Positions 49,976-59,785 of a stretch of DNA of 64,000 bases are shown piece by piece (the stretch's first letter is position 1; the number at the start of each line of letters is the position of its first letter). A model generated the notes under the pieces. It ran no database searches. It was not told where the DNA came from and worked only from the letters and a program-made list of their open reading frames with translations. Origin of the DNA: Marinobacterium_A aestuariivivens. Lineage in GTDB: Bacteria > Pseudomonadota > Gammaproteobacteria > Pseudomonadales > Balneatricaceae. The translations under genes and the position numbers were made by a program. Where the stretch lies: contig NZ_JBHSWE010000001.1 in the NCBI RefSeq assembly GCF_042661465.1, positions 2,356,001 to 2,420,000 on the forward strand, given 5' to 3'.

Positions 49976-50720
49976 GTGCAGGACGACTTCGCAAGGATGC
50001 GATCATGTTGCCTTCGCTGGCTGGCAGGGAAGCCAGTTCGGGTGGCAGCGCCGCCGCCGTATGTGCGCCACCGCCCGGAGCACGGTTTTCTGCGGGTGCG
50101 CTGCGGCAGTTGCCATGCCGAGCACCTAGTTGCTTTCAGCAGCAAGAAGTGCGGGTTTTGTCCCAGCTGCGGCGCATGGTCGAGAGTGCCGCGCTGCTGG
50201 TCGATGAGGTGTTTCTCGAACAGCCGGTTCGGCAGTGGGTGCTGAGCGTCCCGTATCCGTTGCGCTTCCTGTTCGCCAGCCGCCCCGAGGTCATGGGTCG
50301 GGTGCTCGGCATTGTCTACCGCTGCATCGCTACACACCTGATCAAGAAGACAGGGCTCTCTCGTAAGACGGCGCGGACCGGTGCGGTCACCTTGATCCAG
50401 CGCTTCGGCAGTGCGCTCAACCTCAATCCGAGCGCGGCCCGATCCACTTCCACATGTTGTTCATCGACGGGGTGTATATCGAGCACCCTGACGGCTCACT
50501 GCGCTTCCGCTGGGTGAAGGCGCCGGGTTCTCCGGCAGTGTCAGGCGGTCGCACGAGGCGGTCGCACGAGGCGGTCGCGCTCGGCGGTGCGCAGGTAGAA
50601 GTGCTCAGCTCGGGGCCGGTGTGCACAAACGGAAACGTGGCGCTCGATAACTCGATGCGGGTGCTCTCCCAGGCTGGAATCGTGTACCAGTTCTGCAAGG
50701 TGTTGCTGAGCAAACGCTAG
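49976..50720 (+). pseudogene. Remnant of an IS91-family transposase
   Basis: Fragments in different frames correspond to an N-terminal zinc-binding part (AFSSKKCGFCPSCGA), then the body (RMVESAALLVDEVFLEQPVRQWVLSVPYPLRFLFASRPEVMGRVL, IATHLIKKTGLSRKTARTGAVTLIQRFGSALNLN). It continues to HFHMLFIDGVYIEHPDGSLRFRWVKAP. This order and these motifs match IS91-like HUH (Y2) transposases. Several frameshifts, and apparently a small deletion before HFHML, break it. The catalytic tyrosine region is not visible, so it is not functional as given. Confidence 0.7.
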
Positions 50721-51080
50721 GGAACCGCGCTATTGCCCACAGGCCGTGGAGTGTCTAGTTGCAACATCCTCCACTGCCAGGTCAGTAATGCGTCCGCTAC
50801 TCAGCGCGCTCTCCGAATTAGAAGCTGTGACAAGCACACCTTGATCTGTGGAGTTATGTGGTAACCAATTCGGTAACCAGATTGCTTGCTTCGGTGATTG
50901 GCGGAGCTACAGGCCTCGTACTATGTGGGGTTAGGCCTGCTGGTGGGTATACAGATCCAGAATATCGAGTAGCTTTTTGCGGTGTTCGAACTGGCAGCCA
51001 ATGCGCTCCAAGAGCCTCTTTCACAGGGGCTCATCGTTTTCTCCTGCCCTTATTCGGCTCCAGCTGTCCTCGCTGTGCAC
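50721..51080. other. Intergenic stretch after the IS91-like remnant
   Basis: 360 bases with no supported gene; may include the right end of the insertion element. I see no clear terminator. Confidence 0.35.
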
Positions 51081-51935
51081 TCAGGGTGCCCGCAATACCC
51101 GGGCGCACTGCTTTGGCATCGGCGGAGGCTCCGGTTTTTCTTTCGGTGGCGCCGTGCCGTGCAGCAGCGCGTAGAATTCGTCGCTGAACCACCAGTCCAG
51201 GTCTTCGCCGCAGGGTTCGTTCAGCACCGGCTGCTGGGGGACACAGTCTTTCTCGCCCTCCGGACAGGCCAAGCGCACATGGAAATGATAGTTGTGCCCC
51301 CACCAGGGGCGGACCTTGCGCAGCCACTCGTTGTCGCTGCCCGCGACAGTGCACAGCCGGCGTTTGATGCTGGGGTGGACGAAGACCCGCTCGACCCGCG
51401 GATCCTCGGAGGCCAGGCGCAGTATGCGCGGGACCCTGTCATCCCAGTTCGCCTCGATGAGGCGGTGCGCCTTTGCGTCGGCGAGGGGTACGGCGGCGAT
51501 ATTGTCGCGCTCCCAGGGAGTCAGCGGGCGCTCCAGTGATCGCGGGTCCTGCGAGTACCAGATATCCACATCGAGACCGACCTGGTGGCTGCGGTGGCCG
51601 TAACTGAAGGGACCACCGCGGGCCATGGAGATATCACCTATCTGCAGGCGCCCGAGGCCCTGCGCCGACACCCCGGCGGAAAAGTCCTCCAGGAAGCGGA
51701 TCAAGGCAGGATGGCCGTAATGGCGGTCGCGCCCGGTACGCACCAGCTGGAACCCCTCGCCACGCAGCGGCATCGGCTGGGCGCCGCTGAGGCAGCCGTT
51801 GGTATAGCCGCCAATGCTCGCCGTGGTCTGTGACGAGGGGGATTCGACCTCCTCCCAGGGATTGGCCGGGTAGGCCTTTGCGCCGCTGAACACGAGCATG
51901 CCGCCGAGCAGCATTGAAAAAATGGTTCTTGCCAT
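51081..51935 (-). CDS. mepA: Penicillin-insensitive murein endopeptidase MepA
   Basis: 284 residues with a signal peptide (MARTIFSMLLGGMLVFSGAKAYPA). It is a LAS-type zinc peptidase that cuts DD- and LD-crosslinks in peptidoglycan in the periplasm. Zinc-ligand motifs are HRSHQVGLDVDIW and, near the C terminus, WWGHNYHFHVRLACP. Two further conserved parts are RGGPFSYGHRSHQVG and VFVHPSIKRRLC. The N-terminal Cys in GGYTNGCLSGA and the CGEDLDWWFSDE segment are typical MepA features. It is divergent from the membrane-protein gene at 52035. Confidence 0.95.
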   Translation of the reverse strand: MARTIFSMLLGGMLVFSGAKAYPANPWEEVESPSSQTTASIGGYTNGCLSGAQPMPLRGEGFQLVRTGRDRHYGHPALIRFLEDFSAGVSAQGLGRLQIGDISMARGGPFSYGHRSHQVGLDVDIWYSQDPRSLERPLTPWERDNIAAVPLADAKAHRLIEANWDDRVPRILRLASEDPRVERVFVHPSIKRRLCTVAGSDNEWLRKVRPWWGHNYHFHVRLACPEGEKDCVPQQPVLNEPCGEDLDWWFSDEFYALLHGTAPPKEKPEPPPMPKQCARVLRAP

Positions 51936-52034
51936 AAGTGGTCTGCTATCGAATCCCGAGTAGAGTATACAGGCTGAAGCCGCAGCCGTTGTGCGGCAGG
52001 GCGGTTCTTTATGGGCACAGAAGGGAGGTCGATA

Positions 52035-53438
52035 ATGCTGGAGCCGAACTGGCCGGCCAACAAGGACTGGCAGCGCGGGCAGAGCCGCCCGGAACAGGTC
52101 AATCTCCGGTTCTATATGACGGCCGGTTTTACCCTGGCCTATCTGTGCATCATGGTTGTGTTAAACCTGTACCAGTGGCCTGCAATCGACGCTGAACTCA
52201 ACCGTTTCATCGCTTCCGGTTTCACCCGCCTTGATCCGCTGCTGATGCTGCCGGCCATGCTTTTTATCGGGCTGCTGGGGCTGCCTCGTCTGGGCCGCGA
52301 GTATCTTCGCTGGCGTCGGGAGCGCGGGCTGGTGTTGCAGATTGACCCGGTACCGGCCGCACCGGATGGGCAGTTGGGCGGAAGCCTGATCATTCCGCTG
52401 AGTCTGCCAGCATCGGTACCGCTGAGAGTGACGCTGCACTGCATGCGCCGGGTGGTGACCAGGGGCAAGAATGCCAGTATGCGGGATGAGCTGCTGTGGC
52501 AAGCGCCGGCCCCTGTGCGCCGGCAGCGTTCGATCAAGGGGACGCGCATCGAGTTTTGCGCCGAATTGTCGCCCGAACAGCCGGGAACTTCGTTCGATGG
52601 CGGCCACCGCAAGGTGTGGTGGGCGGTGCGGGTAGAGGTGCCGGAGAGCAATCTTGACGCCACTTTCCCGGTGCCGGTCCGGGCCGGGGCGGCGAAGAAA
52701 AGGTCCTCCTATAGGTTCAGCGAGCAGGAAAGAAGCAGCGCACTGGAAGCGGTCCGCGAGCCTGTCCAGTCCTGGCGGGCCAGTGAAGCGCCCGAGGGAG
52801 TCTGCGTCGATTACCCGGCGGGTCGAAGTTCCAAGGCGGCCTGGATACTGTTGTTGATCGGTTTGGCCTTCACGGCGGTATTCGTCTTCATGGGATATAG
52901 CATTCGTGAGGAACTCGGCTCGCCTCGGATCAGCTACTTTGCGCTGATGGTTCAGGGCATGATTCTGTTCGGATTCGGCCTTTTCGGTCCCGCCCTGTTG
53001 GCGGGTGGCCTGTACCTGTTGCTGAATCGTCTGACCCTGCGCGCGAATGCGCAGGAGCTGGTTGCGACCCGCACCCTGTTCGGCTTGTCCAGGCAGCGTC
53101 GCCTCCCGCTCGATGAGGTCGAAGGCATGGCCAAGCGCATCATCGGGCGGGTGGGGCAAGGGGTCGATTCCGAGCTGGAGTATGCCATCGACGCCTACCT
53201 CAAGGATGGCCAACGGCTGCGCCTGGGTGACGGCATAAGGGGGCAATCGGAGGCAGAGCAACTGCTGGAACTCCTGCACCGTACCACGGGTATTCACTGC
53301 AGGGCGGATCCCTCGGCGTACCGGATGCGGCGCCGGCCATCACCGGCTTGGGTGAAGGGGCTGCCCGTCGTCTTCAGGCTGATCGGAATGCTGGTGTTCG
53401 GATTGACGATCGCAGCCTTTGTGATCGATTTTTTCTAA
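52035..53438 (+). CDS. Uncharacterised membrane protein
   Basis: 467 residues. Two N-terminal membrane helices (about 25-45 and 65-85) precede a beta-rich soluble region (about 95-240). Two more helices (about 270-290, 305-330), a second soluble segment and a last C-terminal helix follow. I recognise no catalytic motif. The overall shape (membrane, beta domain, membrane) resembles DUF3592-type proteins. The ATG at 52035 is preferred to one at 52011 because an AGGGAGG site lies 6-7 bases before it. Confidence 0.75.
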   Translation: MLEPNWPANKDWQRGQSRPEQVNLRFYMTAGFTLAYLCIMVVLNLYQWPAIDAELNRFIASGFTRLDPLLMLPAMLFIGLLGLPRLGREYLRWRRERGLVLQIDPVPAAPDGQLGGSLIIPLSLPASVPLRVTLHCMRRVVTRGKNASMRDELLWQAPAPVRRQRSIKGTRIEFCAELSPEQPGTSFDGGHRKVWWAVRVEVPESNLDATFPVPVRAGAAKKRSSYRFSEQERSSALEAVREPVQSWRASEAPEGVCVDYPAGRSSKAAWILLLIGLAFTAVFVFMGYSIREELGSPRISYFALMVQGMILFGFGLFGPALLAGGLYLLLNRLTLRANAQELVATRTLFGLSRQRRLPLDEVEGMAKRIIGRVGQGVDSELEYAIDAYLKDGQRLRLGDGIRGQSEAEQLLELLHRTTGIHCRADPSAYRMRRRPSPAWVKGLPVVFRLIGMLVFGLTIAAFVIDFF

Positions 53439-53499
53439 CCGGGTAGCAGCGTTGAGATGAAAAGCGATTCTGGACGTTTTGCAGGTGCGAGGGCAGCCC

Positions 53500-54414
53500 C
53501 TACCGTCTGGCGCTGTAGGTCTCCAGCACGGCATTGGCGACGGTGAGCATCGGGCAGGCAATGCCGGCGGCTTCGGCGCGGCGCAGCATGTCACCGACCA
53601 GGTGTTCGCCCTCAATCGGGAGGCCCGCCTGCATGTCGCGGTACATCGAAGAGTTGAAGGCGGATTTCGGATTGGTCAGCGCCCGCTCGAAACCCTTGAT
53701 GGCCTGCGTATCCAACGGGTGGCCGGCGGCACTGGCAGTCTCGGTGCATTCCCTGAACAGCTGCAACGCGATTTCACCGCCATTGCGGCTTTGCATGTAT
53801 TCGCCGACCGTGCCCTGCAGCAGGCAGTTGGCGGCCCCCAGTGCCGCCATGCGGCAGAACTTGTCCCACATGGCGCCGAGGATATCGTCGCTCAACCTGC
53901 AATCGATGCCGGCGTCGCCAAGCAACTGTCCTATTGCCTCGACCCTGGCACACTGTTCCGGCAGACGGGCACCGAGGGTCAGGCTGCTGTAGGCGTTGCT
54001 GACCTGAACCTGCGTCGCAGTGGACAGGGTCGCGACGGTCATGGCGATGCCGCCGAGAACCCGGGACTGGCCGAAGGCCTCATCGAGGACTTCGAGATGG
54101 CGCAGGCCGTTCAGCAGCGGCAGAATCAGGGTATGCTCACCGACGGCGGGCGCCACGTCTGCAATCACCGCATCCAGCGCATAGGCCTTGTTGCTGAGAA
54201 TGACCAGGTCGTAGTCGGGGCCGAGTTGTTCCGTTGTCAGGGTATGCGGCTGAATATGCAGGTGTTCAGAGGGCAGCTCGACACCGAGCCCTTCGGCATC
54301 GATCAGGGCCTTGCGCGCCGGGCGCAGCAGGAACTGCAGGTCGACGCCATGCCGGTGCAGAAAGGTACCGAAGAGCCCGCCGATCGCGCCGGCGCCGACG
54401 ATGAGTATTTTCAT
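53500..54414 (-). CDS. panE: 2-dehydropantoate 2-reductase (ketopantoate reductase family)
   Basis: 304 residues. An N-terminal Rossmann domain has GAGAIGGLFG (7-16), and the NKAYALDA segment carries Lys76. The C-terminal helical domain contains MWDKFCRMAALGAANCLLQG with the catalytic Lys, and SSMYRDMQAGLPIEGEHLVGDMLRRAEAAGIACP. It reduces ketopantoate to pantoate with NADPH for pantothenate and coenzyme A synthesis. Many genomes have several family members, so the physiological substrate could differ; the gene symbol is by family only. Confidence 0.88.
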   Translation of the reverse strand: MKILIVGAGAIGGLFGTFLHRHGVDLQFLLRPARKALIDAEGLGVELPSEHLHIQPHTLTTEQLGPDYDLVILSNKAYALDAVIADVAPAVGEHTLILPLLNGLRHLEVLDEAFGQSRVLGGIAMTVATLSTATQVQVSNAYSSLTLGARLPEQCARVEAIGQLLGDAGIDCRLSDDILGAMWDKFCRMAALGAANCLLQGTVGEYMQSRNGGEIALQLFRECTETASAAGHPLDTQAIKGFERALTNPKSAFNSSMYRDMQAGLPIEGEHLVGDMLRRAEAAGIACPMLTVANAVLETYSARR

Positions 54415-54789
54415 TCCACTTCTTCCTCCCTCGATCCGCTCGGGACGGATAATTAATCGTTGGACCGCCGCCGGTGAGTGTCCACGGGCTTATGGGCGGG
54501 TTGTCACCGCCGACGGTAATCCGCACCGGCACGACGGTAGTATCCGGGACCATCCGGGGCCGCGTCAGAGTCCGGTTGGACGGCTGTATTGTGCAACCTG
54601 CGGCGAATCGATGCTACTGGCGCTCGGCGTCATACTCCTGCTGCGCCCGCAATGGCTGCTGTAGGGCGAATTGGCGAAAAACTCGTCAATTCTTGCATAT
54701 TGCTGCGATTTTCTACGACTAAAGTAGAAGCTGTCATCCCGATTGGTTAGGTTGAGGAGTCCCGAAGCCGGCCGGAGAAACCAGGTACC
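54415..54789. other. Intergenic region between panE-like gene and sensor gene
   Basis: 375 bases with no supported gene. It must hold divergent promoters. The part around 54690-54730 is AT-rich but no element is convincing. Confidence 0.35.
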
Positions 54790-55734
54790 GTGAGAAGCCA
54801 AAACCATATCCATTTGTTGCAGCAATACCGTGAATACGAGCAGACCATCCACAGTCTGATGGAGTCGATGATGACCAGCCTGAACGGCCGGGCGCTGCTG
54901 CAGGATCGCAGCGCACAGCAGGAGACGGTGAATCATCTCAGCCGCGCCTACCCCTTCGTCGAGCTGGTCTACAGTCTGGATGCGCAGGGTGTGCAAAGGA
55001 TGGATTCGGCCTACAGTCCGACGGTCAGCGACCGCCATCGCCGTTCCCTGGGCCAGGGCAGCGACCGCAGTCAGCGTCCCTACGTCGTCGCAGCCCGCGA
55101 GCATCTGAACAAGGTCGTGGTGACCCGGCCCTATCTCTCCAGCGCCACCCATCAGCTGTCGATATCGGCGGTCCAGCACCTGGTCGATGAAGAGGGCAAC
55201 GACCTTGGTTATCTGGTGCTCAACTTCAACCTGCAGCGGCTGGTCGCCTATCTCAATGGCGACGGCATGCGCTCGCGCTTCCATCCCTGGTTCCGGGGGA
55301 TCTACGGTCTGATCGGCGGCATGCTGGTGCTGGTGTCGGCACTGCTGCTCTATTCCGCGGCCGAGTCGATGTTCAGCCTGTTCGAGGCCGGCAACAATAT
55401 CGCCACCGGCGCCTTCGGCATCGTCATCATGATTACCCTGGGGATGTCGATCTTCGATCTCGGCAAGACGATCCTCGAAGAGGAGGTGCTGGTCAGCAAG
55501 GATATCCATCACCACGACACCACAAGACGCACCATCTCACGGTTCATGGCCGCCATTATCATCGCCGTTTCGATCGAGGCGCTGTTGCTGATGTTCAAGT
55601 CGCTGCTGAACGGTGGCGACGGTGGCACCGAACTGATCAGTGCAGTCTGGATGCTGTTATCGGCAGTGGCGATGATGAGTGGTCTGGGCGTCTATCTGCG
55701 GCTCAGCCGGGAGAACCGGGGCGAGCGCGGTTGA
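54790..55734 (+). CDS. Membrane protein with a PDC/Cache-type sensor domain and no output domain
   Basis: 314 residues from a GTG start. The first about 170 residues form a soluble sensor-like domain (REYEQTIHSLMESMMTSLNGRALLQD ... QRPYVVAAREHLNKVVVTRPYLSS ... GYLVLNFNLQRLVAYL) with the alternating pattern of PDC/Cache domains. Four membrane helices follow (about 178-197, 213-233, 260-280, 288-308). There is no GGDEF, EAL, kinase or methyl-accepting domain. There is also no clear N-terminal membrane anchor, so the topology is unusual. It may regulate through its membrane part or a partner; function is unknown. Confidence 0.75.
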   Translation: MRSQNHIHLLQQYREYEQTIHSLMESMMTSLNGRALLQDRSAQQETVNHLSRAYPFVELVYSLDAQGVQRMDSAYSPTVSDRHRRSLGQGSDRSQRPYVVAAREHLNKVVVTRPYLSSATHQLSISAVQHLVDEEGNDLGYLVLNFNLQRLVAYLNGDGMRSRFHPWFRGIYGLIGGMLVLVSALLLYSAAESMFSLFEAGNNIATGAFGIVIMITLGMSIFDLGKTILEEEVLVSKDIHHHDTTRRTISRFMAAIIIAVSIEALLLMFKSLLNGGDGGTELISAVWMLLSAVAMMSGLGVYLRLSRENRGERG

Positions 55735-56013
55735 GAGTGCATTCAGCCCCTTGCGTATCGGATTAACGATAGACGCAAATTGTCTAACAATATCCCTCCG
55801 GGAGCCGGATGTATTCTGGATCCTTTGCCACTTAAGGCCTATTGGTTTGAACAGGGGAGCCGGCCGTTGAGCCGGCCAACCTGGACGGCTGTCTGAGCGC
55901 CGACTATGGGGTTTGAATGGACTCTGCCGTGCCCGATGCTGATGTTTTGGCTGCAGGCTGTCGTGGATTTCAATCTGGGCCGGCGACGCCGGCCCCAGAG
56001 GGGAGCGAGTCCG
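55735..56013. other. Intergenic region with two GC-rich hairpins
   Basis: 279 bases with no gene. Hairpins GCCGGC-CGTTGA-GCCGGC (about 55860-55878) and GGGCCGGC-GAC-GCCGGCCCC (about 55978-55996) stand out, the second just before the ribosome-binding site of the next gene, where it could affect translation. Confidence 0.45.
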
Positions 56014-56721
56014 ATGAGAACCAACATTGTTGTGCTGGTGGCCCTGTTGGTGCTGCCGCTGTCGCTGTACGCCAAGGATAAACGCGACTTTACCGAAACC
56101 TTTCCGCTGGACGAGTGCACCTTCGGTAACGAAGGCGGCAATCGCTACTTCATCCTGCAGCCGGGACGGGAGCTGCATTACGACAACAGCGACTGTGTGG
56201 AAGAGGGCGACTGTGACGAACTGGAGGCCCTGACGATCACCGTGACTGACGCACTTCAGGACATCATGTTCGACGGCGAAATGATCAGCACCCGCGTGGT
56301 CGAGGAGTTCGAAACGGCAGATGGCGAATTCGCAGAGCAATCGTTCAATTATTTCGCCGTTTGTCAGGAGACCGGCGACGTCTACTACTTCGGCGAGGAG
56401 GTTTTCGTGCCCGACGGAGACCAGCCGGGGGCCTGGCTGGCGGGACAGGAGGGTGCCATGCCCGGCATTATCATGCCCGGCGGCGCCTTTCTGCTGGGAG
56501 CGCGTTATTATCAGGAGGTCGCGCCCGGCGTGGCACTCGATCGGGCCGAGCATACCGCGATGGGGCTGGACGTCGAGGTGCCGGCCGGCGCGTTCGAGGA
56601 CTGTGTGGAAGTGACCGAGACCACACCGCTCGATAAAAAGGAGGAGTCGACCAAGCTCTATTGTCCAAATATCGGGCTGGTCGTCGATGACGACCTGGAA
56701 CTGATCGGCATTGTTGAATAG
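56014..56721 (+). CDS. Uncharacterised secreted protein
   Basis: 235 residues. A Sec signal peptide (MRTNIVVLVALLVLPLSLYAKD) is cleaved after SLYA. The mature part is strongly acidic and beta-rich, with four or five cysteines (DECTFG, SDCVEEGDCDELE, CQETG, EDCVEV, LYCPNIG) that could form disulfides. It ends in a repeated beta pattern (YCPNIGLVVDDDLELIGIVE). It probably acts in the periplasm or outside the cell. I do not recognise the family. The ATG follows a GGGGAG site. Confidence 0.8.
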   Translation: MRTNIVVLVALLVLPLSLYAKDKRDFTETFPLDECTFGNEGGNRYFILQPGRELHYDNSDCVEEGDCDELEALTITVTDALQDIMFDGEMISTRVVEEFETADGEFAEQSFNYFAVCQETGDVYYFGEEVFVPDGDQPGAWLAGQEGAMPGIIMPGGAFLLGARYYQEVAPGVALDRAEHTAMGLDVEVPAGAFEDCVEVTETTPLDKKEESTKLYCPNIGLVVDDDLELIGIVE

Positions 56722-56799
56722 GGTGTGGAGCGGATGCCGGTTCGACGCTCGGTGTTACGGGCCGGTATCCCGTCGCCAATCTTCAGCAAGGAAGCCTCC

Positions 56800-57261
56800 A
56801 TGTCCCGTTATCAGCTTGCCCAACTCAATATCGCACGGATGAAGTACCCGCTGGAGTCGCCGGAGATGGCCGATTTCGTCGCCAACCTCGAACGCATCAA
56901 TGCGCTGGCCGATACTTCGCCGGGATTCGTCTGGCGCTTGCAGGGCAAGGAGGGCGATGCCACCAGCCTGCGCTTTTTCGGCGACGATGTGCTGGTCAAC
57001 ATGAGCGTCTGGGAGGATGTCGAGGCGTTGCACGCATACGCCTATCGTTCGGCTCATGCCGGGATCATGCGCCGGCGCCGGGAGTGGTTCGAGCGGATGG
57101 AGAGCGTCTACACCGTGCTGTGGTGGATACCGGCGGGGCATCGCCCGACGCCGGAAGAGGCGAGTGCGAAACTGGCATTGCTGCACGAGGAAGGACCGAC
57201 GGCGGCCGCTTTCACCTTCAAACAGGCCTTTGCGGCGCCCGGCACCCCGTGTCCGGCTTGA
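56800..57261 (+). CDS. DUF3291 domain protein
   Basis: 153 residues starting MSRYQLAQLNIARMKYPLESPEMADF. This is the DUF3291 pattern, an antibiotic-biosynthesis-monooxygenase-like ferredoxin fold. Conserved pieces are PGFVWRLQ, LVNMSVWEDVEALHAYAYRSAHAGIMRRRREWF and LWWIPAGHRPTPEEA. Function is unknown; some relatives are small oxidases. An AAGGAAG site precedes the ATG. The next gene starts 14 bases later in the same direction, so the two are probably co-transcribed. Confidence 0.87.
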   Translation: MSRYQLAQLNIARMKYPLESPEMADFVANLERINALADTSPGFVWRLQGKEGDATSLRFFGDDVLVNMSVWEDVEALHAYAYRSAHAGIMRRRREWFERMESVYTVLWWIPAGHRPTPEEASAKLALLHEEGPTAAAFTFKQAFAAPGTPCPA

Positions 57262-57275
57262 GAGGATATCCGAGC

Positions 57276-58306
57276 ATGATCAGGACCGCCGTCATCGGCT
57301 ACGGGCTTTCGGCCCGGGTTTTCCATCTGCCCTTTATCCGGCGGCAGCCGGAACTGGAGCTGGTGGCGATCAGCAGCCGTCAGCCGGAGCTGCGGCAGGA
57401 CTACCCGCAACTGCAGCATTTCGATGAGGGCGCGGCGCTGATCGACGGCTGCGATGCTGAGCTGGTGGTGATCACCGCGCCCAACGACAGCCACTTTGCG
57501 CTGGCGCGCCAGGCTCTGGAGGCGGGCAGACACGTGCTGGTCGAAAAGCCTTTCGTCGTCACCTCGGCCGAAGGCGAAGCGTTAATTACGCTGGCGGAGC
57601 GCCGGCAACGGACGCTGGCGGTCTACCATAACCGTCGCTTCGACGGCGATTTCCTGACCCTGCAGGAACTGGTGCAGCAGGGGCGTCTTGGCGAAATCCG
57701 CTATTTCGAGTCCCACTTCGACCGCTTCAGACCCCAGCCGCGGGCGCGCTGGCGCGAACAGGCCGGTGCCGGCAGCGGTATCCTCTACGATCTCGGCCCG
57801 CACCTGATCGACCAGGCGCAGGCCCTGTTCGGCACGCCGCAGGCGATCACTGGGCGCTGCCGCGAGCTGCGTACCGGGGCCGAGTCGACCGACTACTTCC
57901 ACCTGCTGCTGCATTATCCGGAGCGGGAAGTGGTGCTGCACTCCAGCCCCTTCTGCGCTGCGCCGACGCTGCGTTTCATGGTGCAGGGCACGCAGGGCAG
58001 CTATTGCAAGTATGGGCTCGATCCACAGGAGGATGCGTTGCGAGCGGGAAGTCTTCCCGACGGAGCCGACTGGGGGCGCGAGCCGCCATCGCAGTATGGC
58101 CAGCTCCATACGGCGGACGGCAGCGAAACGGTGGCGACGTTGCCCGGCGACTACCGGCGTTTCTACGGCTCGCTGGTACGGGCGCTGCAGCAGGGGAGCC
58201 GCTGCCGGTAAGCTCCAGGGACGCGCTGCTGGGGGTTCGTTTGATCGAGCTCGCGCTGCGCAGCAGCCGCGAAGGGCGACGGCTGTACGTCGTTTCCGAC
58301 GGCTGA
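57276..58306 (+). CDS. Gfo/Idh/MocA-family oxidoreductase (one apparent frameshift)
   Basis: About 343 residues when joined. The N-terminal Rossmann domain starts VIGYGLSARVFHLPFI and is followed by VVITAPNDSHFALARQALEAGRHVLVEKPF, with the family EKP motif. The C-terminal alpha/beta substrate domain includes WREQAGAGSGILYDLGPHLIDQAQALFG, with the conserved DxxxHxxD-like segment. The frame ends early at 58211. One more G in the run near 58195 continues it as GEPLPVSSRDALLGVRLIELALRSSREGRRLYVVSDG. It is close to E. coli YdgJ-type NAD(P)-dependent sugar oxidoreductases. Confidence 0.9.
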
Positions 58307-58331
58307 TCCAGCGGCGCCCGGTGCGGGCCGG

Positions 58332-59726
58332 CTATTGCTCGTCGAGCGCCGGCTCGAGCGGCTGCGCCGGCCTGCCGCGTCGCAGCCGCAGCAGGAAGGC
58401 GGTGCCGAGAGCGAAGATGCCGACGGCGACCGGAATGGCAGCGACCGAGATCAGCGTCAGGATGACCTTGAAAATGTCACCGTCCAGCCAGTTGATGACC
58501 ACGGCGAGCGCGGCCATGGCGACGATCCAGAAGGCGCGGGAGCGCGGCACCGTGAGCATCTCGCAGACCAGACCGGCCGAGTCGGCGCTGGTGACGAAGA
58601 ACAACAGGATGTTGAGTGCCAGGATGGCCGAGAGGATGCCGTTGCCGTCGAGAGTGGCCATCAGCGCGAAAATGTCCTCGGAGCCCGTTTCGAGCCCGCC
58701 GAGACCGAACACGGTGAACCAGAGGCAGGAGAACAGGCTCGGCACCAGCATCACGCCCAGTACCAGTTGGCGCAGAGTGCGTCCCCTGGAAATGCGCGCG
58801 ATGAACACCCCTGTGAAGACGAACCAGCCGTACCAGGCCGCCTCGAAGGCGTACAGCCAGTCGGCGAGCCAGGCTTTGCGCTCGGGGTCGCCGAGGCCGA
58901 TGTCGGTCGCCATCGCCGGGTAGCGCAGCAGGTATTCGGGCAACAGCCGGCCGAAGGTCGCGAGGATCTCGCCCGGGTGGGTGAGCAGGAAGACGCTGAT
59001 CATCAGCACGACGGCGAACAGGGTGTTGTAGTTGCTCAGCCACTTGATGCCACGGTTCAGTCCCGAGGTACTGGAGGCGATGGCGAAACCGGATAGTACC
59101 AGGATTATCAGCGAGGGGCTGATCTCGACGCCGAGGTACTGGGCGACGCTCTTCTGCAGCGGCGCGGCGGCGTAGGAAAAGGTCAGCGACAGGCCGATGA
59201 CCGTCGATACCACCAGGCTCACCAGGTTGAGCTTGCTGAGGAAGCCGCCGCCCAGCAGGCTTTCGGCGGGCTTGGCGATGTTCAGGTTGTAGAGGGCGTG
59301 GGCGAAGATCACGCCGATGGCGAGATAGCCGGCCCAGGCCAGCAGGCCCCAATGGTTGAAGGCATAGAGCAGGGCCTGGTCGGTGCCGTTGCCGGCCTCG
59401 ACGTGGTAGCGCGGTTCCAGCACGCCCCAGGTCAGCAGGCCGATGCCCATGCCGGTGGCGAACAGCATGCCGAGCCAGCTCAGGGTGGAGAACTCCGGCG
59501 CGCCGTCGCCGAAGCGCAGGCGCCCGAGGGGCGTGAACATCAGGATGACGAAGCCCACCGACAGGATGAAGGCAGGATAGGTGAAGATGAAGCCCAGGTT
59601 GCCGATGACGTTGACCTTGATGGTATCGAGCAGCGCCTGGAAGGTCTGGGGAGCCAGGGCGGCGAAGCCGATCAGGGCTACGACCGTCAGGATCGTCGCG
59701 ATGCTGGTGCTGAGGTTCTGTTTCAT
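58332..59726 (-). CDS. BCCT-family carnitine/betaine/choline transporter
   Basis: 464 residues with 12 membrane helices. It has the family substrate-site glycine segment FATGMGIGLLTWGVLEPRYH in helix 3, the WYGWFVFTGVFIARISRGRTLRQ helix-8 motif with aromatic residues, and HPGEILATFG. BCCT carriers take up trimethylammonium compounds using proton or sodium gradients. Its position at the end of a carnitine-degradation operon suggests L-carnitine or a related compound. The usual N- and C-terminal osmosensory extensions are absent, which fits a nutrient rather than an osmoregulatory role. Confidence 0.92.
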   Translation of the reverse strand: MKQNLSTSIATILTVVALIGFAALAPQTFQALLDTIKVNVIGNLGFIFTYPAFILSVGFVILMFTPLGRLRFGDGAPEFSTLSWLGMLFATGMGIGLLTWGVLEPRYHVEAGNGTDQALLYAFNHWGLLAWAGYLAIGVIFAHALYNLNIAKPAESLLGGGFLSKLNLVSLVVSTVIGLSLTFSYAAAPLQKSVAQYLGVEISPSLIILVLSGFAIASSTSGLNRGIKWLSNYNTLFAVVLMISVFLLTHPGEILATFGRLLPEYLLRYPAMATDIGLGDPERKAWLADWLYAFEAAWYGWFVFTGVFIARISRGRTLRQLVLGVMLVPSLFSCLWFTVFGLGGLETGSEDIFALMATLDGNGILSAILALNILLFFVTSADSAGLVCEMLTVPRSRAFWIVAMAALAVVINWLDGDIFKVILTLISVAAIPVAVGIFALGTAFLLRLRRGRPAQPLEPALDEQ

Positions 59727-59785
59727 GAGCGTTTCTCTTGTTGTCGTTATTGTGAACAGGGGAGATCGACGGCGTGCCCTTGTCG

